Part shown: positions 6,011-10,694 of the stretch, piece after piece | Numbering within the stretch: position 1 is the first letter of the stretch | How the letters are laid out: the number at the start of each line of letters is the position of its first letter | Assembly: GCA_964367945.1 (NCBI GenBank) | Contig: CAYIZZ010000083.1 | Span: 1-10,694 of the forward strand | DNA: 10,694 bases | From: JAAYCI01 sp964367945 | GTDB lineage: Bacteria; Bacillota; Clostridia; Oscillospirales; Ruminococcaceae | Direction of reading: 5' to 3' | The notes under the pieces: model-generated | The model's database searches: none | The model's input: the letters and a program-made list of their open reading frames with translations, nothing else | What the model was told of the DNA's origin: nothing | Translations under genes and position numbers: made by a program

Positions 6011-6040
6011 AGTATACCACATATAGTAGGTGTTTGCCCA
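6011..6040 (-). promoter_or_regulatory. probable promoter of the kinase-like gene
   Basis: An extended -10, TGG followed by TATACT (6011-6016), is preceded 18 bases upstream by TGGGCA (6035-6040), which matches four of six -35 positions. Predicted transcription starts near 6004, and the leader would begin with a 7-bp TACACAC/GTGTGTA hairpin (6001-6007 with 5983-5989). The leader to the ATG at 5911 is about 90 bases. Confidence 0.55.
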
Positions 6041-6097
6041 TCGTACAAAATGGATAGATATTTTTGTGATATTTACTAAATTAGGACTGCTTTCAGC

Positions 6098-6688
6098 TTA
6101 AGAAGCAGAGGCCGCGGGTTGTTTTTGAAGGCCCATGGCGGAAACACGAGACAAAGCCAAGATGGCTATCAGCGCCATAGCAACGTCCGGAATGGCCCAG
6201 GAAGCATTGTAAGTGATGGAGTATTGCCATACCGGGATACCTTCCGGTGCATAAGCTGACCACAGCAAAATTCCGGACAAAAAGCTGCAAAGAAGACGGC
6301 CGGCGCCTGTGAGTAAAACACCGGCAGTGATGCCTACAGTGCGGTTTTTGAATAGGTTTGCGATGGGGCCTGAAAAACCTAACACTGCGTATGCAAAAAG
6401 ATAATCAAGCAACACACATAAAATCATAGTGGGGACAGTTTTGAGGAATAAAACGTTGTCCATTCCATTTAGAGCCTGCAATAAACCATAGCATGAAGCC
6501 ACGGCAAGACCCCACTTGCCACCATGGCGTAAGCTGAACAACAAGATAGGACCGGTGGCAAACCAAGAAATAGTGCCACCAAAAGGCAAGCTGATGCTGG
6601 GAAGTAAGGACAGCCCATAAGCAATAGCCATCATAAGGGCGCCTTCCACCAAAATAGTTGTACGGGACATTAGAGATGGATGTTTCAT
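6098..6688 (-). CDS. thiT: ECF thiamine transporter substrate-binding subunit ThiT
   Basis: ThiT is the membrane S-component that captures thiamine and works with a shared EcfA-EcfA'-EcfT energizing module, which must be encoded elsewhere. The 196-residue product is almost wholly hydrophobic, with about six spans. It shows the family pattern in the C-terminal half: GRLLCSFLSGILLWSAYAPE (about residues 130-149), then WQYSITYNASWAIPD (about 154-168). LLDY (93-96) also fits the family. An AGAGG ribosome binding site lies about 8 bases before the ATG. The TPP riboswitch and terminator directly upstream independently support a thiamine role. One oddity: the position I expect to be histidine in the RxxxHF motif is serine (S135). 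The gene stands alone downstream of its riboswitch. Confidence 0.92.
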   Translation of the reverse strand: MKHPSLMSRTTILVEGALMMAIAYGLSLLPSISLPFGGTISWFATGPILLFSLRHGGKWGLAVASCYGLLQALNGMDNVLFLKTVPTMILCVLLDYLFAYAVLGFSGPIANLFKNRTVGITAGVLLTGAGRLLCSFLSGILLWSAYAPEGIPVWQYSITYNASWAIPDVAMALIAILALSRVSAMGLQKQPAASAS

Positions 6689-6741
6689 AGCAAAGACCTC
6701 TTTCTACCACAAATGGGTATATGTAGTACATAAAAACAGGC

Positions 6742-6772
6742 AAAAAAATACTCATGGCACAAAAACCATGAG
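6742..6772 (-). terminator. riboswitch-controlled terminator ahead of thiT
   Basis: CTCATGG/CCATGAG (6766-6772 with 6751-6757) form a 7-bp stem with an eight-base loop, followed on the minus strand by TATTTTTTT. It sits between the TPP aptamer and the thiT start, so it is the expression platform. A competing hairpin, GTTTTGC with GCAAAC (6790-6796 with 6779-6784), uses the 3' strand of aptamer stem P1. It can extend through GAG/CTC into the terminator's first arm, which fits an antiterminator formed without ligand. Confidence 0.88.
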
Positions 6773-6791
6773 CGAAACGTTTGCTATAAGC

Positions 6792-6883
6792 AAAACTCCC
6801 TACGCCGGCATTATCCGGATCAGGTTTCGAGGGTTCCCATTATATAATAATGGATCTCAGCCGAAATCGGCACCCCTGTTTTT
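6792..6883 (-). promoter_or_regulatory. TPP (THI-box) riboswitch
   Basis: The minus strand carries all the conserved TPP aptamer elements in order: CAGGGGTGCC, GGCTGAGAT, a variable P3 hairpin (CCATTAT/ATAATGG), GGGAACCC, then CCTGATCCGGATAATGCCGG and CGTAGGGAG. Stem P1 is AAAAC/GTTTT (6878-6882 with 6792-6796). Binding of thiamine pyrophosphate should stabilise P1, allow the downstream terminator and shut off thiT. Confidence 0.97.
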
Positions 6884-6895
6884 ATGTCTGGTATT

Positions 6896-6924
6896 ATTAT
6901 AATTACGTATTCATTTTTTGTCAA
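6896..6924 (-). promoter_or_regulatory. consensus promoter for the thiT riboswitch unit
   Basis: TTGACA (6919-6924) and TATAAT (6896-6901), both perfect consensus, are separated by exactly 17 bases. Transcription should start near 6889, only a few bases before the aptamer. The short tract from 6925 to 6983, back to the nth stop, is A/T-rich with no convincing terminator. Confidence 0.92.
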
Positions 6925-6983
6925 TATTGAAAGCGAGAATTGGGGAATAAATTTAAAATATTTTAATAAATCTAAAACATATA

Positions 6984-7625
6984 TTATTTAATGCCTTTTT
7001 TGGGACAAAGATGCGATAAAAAGCAGTCATCACAGTGGGCTTTTCGTGAGGTGCACACGGCGCGTCCGTGAAGAACACACCTATGGCAAAAATCGTTACT
7101 TTCAAGTGGTGGCAGAACTTTGCGCAGAGCTTTTTCCACCTGAAGGGGATCTTTGCTTTTGACAAATCCCATGCGATTTGCAATACGGATGCAATGGGTA
7201 TCGGCAATCACAACACCGGGTGTGCCGAAAATATCGCCCAGAATCAAATTGGCGCTTTTGCGGCCGACACCGGGCAAGGAAAGTAAATCCTCCATAGTAT
7301 CGGGTACCTTGCCACCATATTTTTCTGTGACCATAACAGCGGCGGCGTGGATGTCACGGGCTTTGGTGCGGCCAAGGCCACAAGGTTTTACAATAGCCTC
7401 GATATCATCGACGTCTGCTGCAGCAAGGGCTTGTAAAGACGGATACTTTGCGAATAATATGGGAGTTACTTTGTTGACACGAATATCGGTGCATTGAGCG
7501 GATAGCCTTACCGCAACTAATAAGTGCCATGCGTTTTCAAAGTCTAGATTTCCGCTGTCTAAATGTGGATAAGCTTCTTTAAGGCTATTTACAATTTGCA
7601 CAGTGTCTTTCTTAGTACGCATCAT
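6984..7625 (-). CDS. nth: endonuclease III (DNA glycosylase/AP lyase)
   Basis: Endonuclease III removes oxidised pyrimidines from DNA and cuts the resulting abasic site. The 213-residue product has the helix-hairpin-helix LPGVGRKSANLIL (about residues 117-129) with catalytic K123. The conserved aspartate D142 is in VIADTHCIRIANR. The C-terminal [4Fe-4S] ligands have canonical spacing C191-x6-C198-x2-C201-x5-C207. Two extra cysteines (C180, C183) lie just before the cluster. The ATG at 7623-7625 overlaps the rarA TGA as ATGA. A second ATG directly follows, and the GGAG site lies 4 bases from the first and 7 from the second, so translation may begin one codon later. Either way it is coupled to rarA. 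Confidence 0.96.
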   Translation of the reverse strand: MMRTKKDTVQIVNSLKEAYPHLDSGNLDFENAWHLLVAVRLSAQCTDIRVNKVTPILFAKYPSLQALAAADVDDIEAIVKPCGLGRTKARDIHAAAVMVTEKYGGKVPDTMEDLLSLPGVGRKSANLILGDIFGTPGVVIADTHCIRIANRMGFVKSKDPLQVEKALRKVLPPLESNDFCHRCVLHGRAVCTSRKAHCDDCFLSHLCPKKGIK

Positions 7626-8905
7626 TTTTCTCCAGGTTTAGCTTTTATTTTGTCCCAATATTCCTTGAAAGCTTGTTCAGTTTTGTTTTCGCCGGGAATA
7701 TAATAAACAGCATCTTTAATGACATCGGGCAAATATTGCTGGGCAACCCAGTGGTTTTCACTATTGTGTGGATATAAGTAGTGCTGGCCCTTTACCGATG
7801 CATCTTCACCGTCGAAATGTTTGTTCTGCAAGCTGCGAGGAATAGGTCCGGTTTTACCGGAGGTGATATCATCTAAGGCAGCTGAAATGGCGTTGTAGGC
7901 GGAGTTTGACTTGGGCGCGTTGCATACCATGATAACAGCATCGGCAAGTGGAATTCGAGCCTCGGGCATACCCACCTGCAAGGCGATGTCTACGGCCGAC
8001 TTCACAATAGACAGAATCTGAGGATAGGCAAGGCCTACATCTTCGCTGGCGGTGACCAGCAATCTTCGGCATGCACTTGGCAAATCGCCTGCAATCAAAA
8101 GGCGTGCCAAGTAATGCAAAGCAGCGTTTGTATCGGAACCACGCATGGATTTTTGGTAGGCGGAAATTATATCGTAATGCTCGTCTCCGGCACGGTCATA
8201 TCGCATGCTACTGCGCTGAGCCACTTGCTCCACATCAGATAAAGTTAGCTGCTTTTTGCCATTTTTCTCGATGGCACAAGCAAGCGAAAACTCAAGCCCG
8301 TTTAAGGCTTTTCGCATGTCACCACTGCTGGAAGTTGCCAGTTTGCGCAAGGCCTCGGCCTGTGCATTGATTTTGATGTTTTCAAGCTTTTCCACTTTTT
8401 TTATAGCAAAAACAAGGCCCTTTTCAATATCGTCAGGAGTAAGTGGCTTGAATTCAAACACAGTACTGCGCGACAAAAGAGCGTTGTATATATAAAAATA
8501 AGGGTTTTCTGTAGTGGAAGCTATCATTGTGATGGAGCCGTCTTCGATAAACTCAAGCAGGCTTTGTTGCTGTTTTTTATTGAGGTACTGGATTTCGTCA
8601 AGATATAGCAAGACGCCGTTTTGACTACCGAAAGTACCGATGCTTTTCATCACGTCCCTGATATCTCCGGTGCCGGCAGATGTGCCGTTTAAATGGTGTA
8701 AAAGCATATTGCTATTTTGGGATAAAATACGTGCAACAGTTGTTTTGCCGCAGCCTGATGGGCCGTAAAAAATCATGTTAGGAATACGGTGTGCTTCTAC
8801 AGTACGGCGGAAAACTTGATTTTTTCCTAAAAGATGAACTTGCCCCACCACTTCATCAAGTGTGGTGGGGCGAAGACGATCTGCTAATGGTGTAGTGATG
8901 GACAT
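7622..8905 (-). CDS. rarA: replication-associated recombination protein A (RarA/MgsA AAA+ ATPase)
   Basis: RarA/MgsA is a clamp-loader-like AAA+ ATPase that acts at stalled replication forks and single-strand gaps. The 427-residue product begins PLADRLRPTTLDEVVGQVHL, as the family does. It has Walker A GPSGCGKT (48-55), Walker B LLYLDE (99-104), sensor 1 STTEN (130-134), an arginine-finger-like SRS (145-147) and sensor 2 SGDMRKALNGLE (194-205). The C-terminal tetramerisation part includes RRLLVTASEDVGLAYPQ, RIPLADAVI and the HYLYPHNSENHWVAQQYLPD motif. A GGAGGG site lies 10 bases before the ATG. It is 67 bases after glyA with no clear terminator or promoter between them, and it overlaps nth by 4 bases. 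Confidence 0.96.
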   Translation of the reverse strand: MSITTPLADRLRPTTLDEVVGQVHLLGKNQVFRRTVEAHRIPNMIFYGPSGCGKTTVARILSQNSNMLLHHLNGTSAGTGDIRDVMKSIGTFGSQNGVLLYLDEIQYLNKKQQQSLLEFIEDGSITMIASTTENPYFYIYNALLSRSTVFEFKPLTPDDIEKGLVFAIKKVEKLENIKINAQAEALRKLATSSSGDMRKALNGLEFSLACAIEKNGKKQLTLSDVEQVAQRSSMRYDRAGDEHYDIISAYQKSMRGSDTNAALHYLARLLIAGDLPSACRRLLVTASEDVGLAYPQILSIVKSAVDIALQVGMPEARIPLADAVIMVCNAPKSNSAYNAISAALDDITSGKTGPIPRSLQNKHFDGEDASVKGQHYLYPHNSENHWVAQQYLPDVIKDAVYYIPGENKTEQAFKEYWDKIKAKPGEK

Positions 8906-8972
8906 ATTTAAACTGCCCTCCGATAATATGCTGAAAACAGGTATAAGTGACTAAAAACTATAATAAAACGAA

Positions 8973-10229
8973 TTAGTCAATCTCGTAAATAGGATATTTT
9001 TCCACCATGGAAGCAACCGCTGCACGTGTAGCGTCTTTGGTTTCATCAAAGCGGAAGATGCAGTCGGCAATACATTTTGCGATTTGTTTCATTTCTTCTT
9101 CGCCAAAGCCACGTGTGGTAACTGCCGGGGTACCGATGCGCACACCGCTGGTGACAAACGGGCTTTGAGGATCGTTTGGAACAGTGTTTTTGTTGGCAGT
9201 GATGCATACTTCGTCCATGCGAGCTTCCAGCTCTTTGCCGGTTACGTCAGTTTCGCGCAAGTCGATGGTCATAAGATGGTTGTCGGTGCCGCCGGATATT
9301 AAGTTGACGCCTTCATCCTGTAAAGCTTTTGCCAGTACTTTTGCGTTGTCTACAATTTTTTGCTGATATGCCTTGAATTCGGGTCTTAGTGCTTCACCAA
9401 ACGCCACAGCTTTTGCGGCAATCACATGCTCAAGTGGGCCGCCTTGTGTGCCGGGAAATATTGATTTATCGATCATTTTTGCTAGTTTTTCTTTGCACAA
9501 AATCATGCCGCCACGCGGACCACGCAGTGTTTTGTGGGTGGTGGTGGTGACAACATCGCTCATTGGTACGGGAGAAGGGTGCACACCGGCGGCTACCAAA
9601 CCGGCAATGTGGGCCATATCAACCATCATATAAGCGCCTACTTCATCACATATAGCGCGAACTTTATCAAAATCAATGATGCGAGAGTAGTTGGATGCGC
9701 CGGCTACAATCAGTTTTGGCTTTTCTTTTATTGCAAACTCACGAAAAGCATCATAATCAATATAGCCATCCTCGCCAAGGCCATAAGAAATGAAGTTCCA
9801 GTATTTGCCGGATACATTTACGGGGCTACCATGAGTAAGATGTCCACCGTGGGAAAGATCCATGCCTAAAACAGTGTCACCAACTTCAAGTAAAGCAAAA
9901 TATACAGCGAAATTTGCCTGAGCACCAGAGTGAGGCTGAACATTGGCGTGTTCTGCACCGAATACTTCTTTTGCACGATCAATGGCAATATTTTCCACAA
10001 CGTCTACATATTCACATCCACCATAATAACGGCGGGAAGGATAGCCCTCGGCGTATTTGTTGGTTAGCACGCTACCCATGGCAGCCATCACGGCCGGAGA
10101 AACCAAATTCTCACTGGCAATTAACTCGATATTACTTTGCTGGCGAACCAGCTCTTTGGCCATGGCTTCACCTACATCAGAATCTAATTTTGTTACAAAA
10201 CCTATAGAATCCATTACATCGCTAAACAT
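8973..10229 (-). CDS. glyA: serine hydroxymethyltransferase
   Basis: GlyA is a cytoplasmic PLP enzyme that interconverts serine and glycine and charges tetrahydrofolate with one-carbon units. The 418-residue product is full length. It shows NIELIASENLVSPAVMAAMG (about residues 33-52), TNKYAEGYPSRRYYGGCEYV (about 56-75), SGAQANFAVYFALL (101-114) and the PLP lysine K233 in TTTHKTLRGPRGG. D204 and H207 in VDMAHIAG and H130 correspond to E. coli D200, H203 and H126, an offset of four throughout. AAGGGAG lies about 9 bases before the ATG, and a promoter is at 10280-10308. It may be co-transcribed with rarA-nth. Confidence 0.98.
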   Translation of the reverse strand: MFSDVMDSIGFVTKLDSDVGEAMAKELVRQQSNIELIASENLVSPAVMAAMGSVLTNKYAEGYPSRRYYGGCEYVDVVENIAIDRAKEVFGAEHANVQPHSGAQANFAVYFALLEVGDTVLGMDLSHGGHLTHGSPVNVSGKYWNFISYGLGEDGYIDYDAFREFAIKEKPKLIVAGASNYSRIIDFDKVRAICDEVGAYMMVDMAHIAGLVAAGVHPSPVPMSDVVTTTTHKTLRGPRGGMILCKEKLAKMIDKSIFPGTQGGPLEHVIAAKAVAFGEALRPEFKAYQQKIVDNAKVLAKALQDEGVNLISGGTDNHLMTIDLRETDVTGKELEARMDEVCITANKNTVPNDPQSPFVTSGVRIGTPAVTTRGFGEEEMKQIAKCIADCIFRFDETKDATRAAVASMVEKYPIYEID

Positions 10230-10279
10230 GGGCGTTCTCTCCCTTATTGATAATAATTTTGTGGTTTTAAGCTACATAT

Positions 10280-10308
10280 ATTATACTAAAATTAGTGATA
10301 GGACACAA
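10280..10308 (-). promoter_or_regulatory. promoter of glyA
   Basis: A perfect -10 TATAAT (10280-10285) has TTGTGT (10303-10308) 17 bases upstream, which matches the first three -35 positions. The leader is about 45 bases. The tract from 10309 to 10418 is A/T-rich with only short palindromes. I see no riboswitch and no convincing terminator for the gene before it. Confidence 0.65.
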
Positions 10309-10418
10309 GTGAAAAAGTTGCAAACTAAAAGAAAAGGAAGAAATTGATATAAATCAAAAGAACATAAAAAACCAAATAACCATCGATGCTTGTGATATCA
10401 GTCTGCCTTTTGTATATT

Positions 10419-10674
10419 TTATACATTTTTCGACTTTTTCAAAATACGTAGTTTTAAAGCACGAATTTTCATACCATATTTACTGGTGAAAATAGCACTT
10501 ATAATAAGTGAAGCCAATGATATTCCCAGCATATTTCCTTCAATAAAGCCACTCAAAGCTGTTTCATTGGGATCGACAAACAGTAGTGTAAAATATATTA
10601 TCATCGAAAAAATGCCCACCAATATTATATTCTGTAACTTTTAGTACCGTTTCTTCTAAATTTTTGTCCATCAT
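10419..10674 (-). pseudogene. small membrane protein gene with an apparent one-base frameshift
   Basis: From an ATG at 10672-10674 (or 10669-10671) with AGGAG just upstream, the frame reads MDKNLEETVLKVTEYN and stops soon after. Near 10639-10642, a run of four T on the plus strand, the other frame carries the natural continuation LQNIILVGIFSMIIYFTLLF. That is one hydrophobic span, followed by NMLGISLASLIISAIF as a second and a basic tail ending LKLRILKKSKNV. Removing one base of the run joins the parts into about 84 residues. The downstream part has no good start of its own: only TTG at 10622 without a ribosome binding site. It may be a pseudogene, a sequencing error or a frameshifting gene. 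Function not recognised. Confidence 0.6.
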
Positions 10675-10694
10675 TTCTTCTCCTCTTTCTCCAT
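10671..10694 (-). CDS. possible last codons of an upstream gene (cut by window edge)
   Basis: A frame open at the right edge reads MEKEEKK and ends in TGA at 10671-10673, overlapping the ATG of the small membrane protein as ATGATG. Tight ATGA overlap is common for co-translated genes, so this is probably the tail of an upstream partner. Seven residues are too few to identify it, and the stretch could instead be merely the purine-rich ribosome binding region. Confidence 0.35.
   Translation of the reverse strand: MEKEEKK

Noticed and set aside
5912..6022. N-terminal extension of the kinase-like protein beginning MWYTDYTPLF
   Set aside because: It lacks a ribosome binding site and covers the predicted -10 box and leader hairpin. 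The start at 5911 has AGGAGGA at good spacing and matches the family N-terminus.
6088..6109. CTGCTT/AAGCAG hairpin at the thiT stop codon as a terminator
   Set aside because: The stem is short, overlaps the coding end and is followed by TCCTAATTTAG rather than a U-tract.
10230..10418. Riboswitch (for example glycine) ahead of glyA
   Set aside because: The leader from the promoter is only about 45 bases, and the A/T-rich upstream tract has no conserved aptamer elements, only short palindromes.
1..10694. CRISPR array, insertion sequence, attachment site, toxin-antitoxin or defence system
   Set aside because: I saw no regularly spaced direct repeats, transposase or integrase motifs, or terminal inverted repeats, and all well-supported genes but the lipoprotein, the kinase-like protein and the small membrane protein are housekeeping types.

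Overview
This window looks like a stretch of chromosome from a Gram-positive, low-to-moderate G+C bacterium, most likely in the Bacillota and probably the class Clostridia. The pointers are Firmicute-style cis-regulatory RNAs (an L10 leader with a terminator, a TPP riboswitch ahead of thiT), an ECF-type thiamine S-component, strong AGGAGG-type ribosome binding sites, consensus TTGACA/TATAAT promoters, and a lipoprotein with a serine/threonine-rich linker. The class assignment is inferred from protein style, not from a search. Every gene I can support lies on the minus strand, so transcription runs from high to low coordinates.

Right part (10694 down to 8973): a 7-residue end of an unknown gene, a small membrane protein that seems broken by a one-base frameshift, then glyA (serine hydroxymethyltransferase) from its own promoter. 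Next come rarA/mgsA and nth, which overlap by 4 bases (8905 to 6984) and form a genome-maintenance pair. After these is a riboswitch unit (6924 to 6098): a near-ideal promoter, a TPP riboswitch, an intrinsic terminator and thiT.

Middle part (6040 down to 3107): a cytidylate-kinase-like P-loop protein, a divergent N-acetylglucosamine-6-phosphate deacetylase (NagA family), and a secreted lipoprotein with two copies of a small domain. Each has its own likely promoter or terminator.

Left part (3079 down to 1): the classical transcription/translation cluster rpmG-secE-nusG-rplK-rplA-rplJ. Its promoter sits inside the terminator hairpin of the lipoprotein gene. It carries two autoregulatory RNA devices. 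One is a 23S-rRNA-like L1 binding site over the rplK ribosome binding site. The other is an internal promoter plus L10 leader with mutually exclusive terminator and antiterminator ahead of rplJ. The rplJ gene runs off the left edge.

This is mainly a housekeeping region. I found no mobile element, CRISPR array, tRNA, rRNA or defence system. The points most worth a second look are the RNA regulatory structures, the frameshifted membrane protein, the altered active-site motif in the NagA homologue, the apparent loss of a thiamine-contacting histidine in ThiT, and the two-domain lipoprotein.
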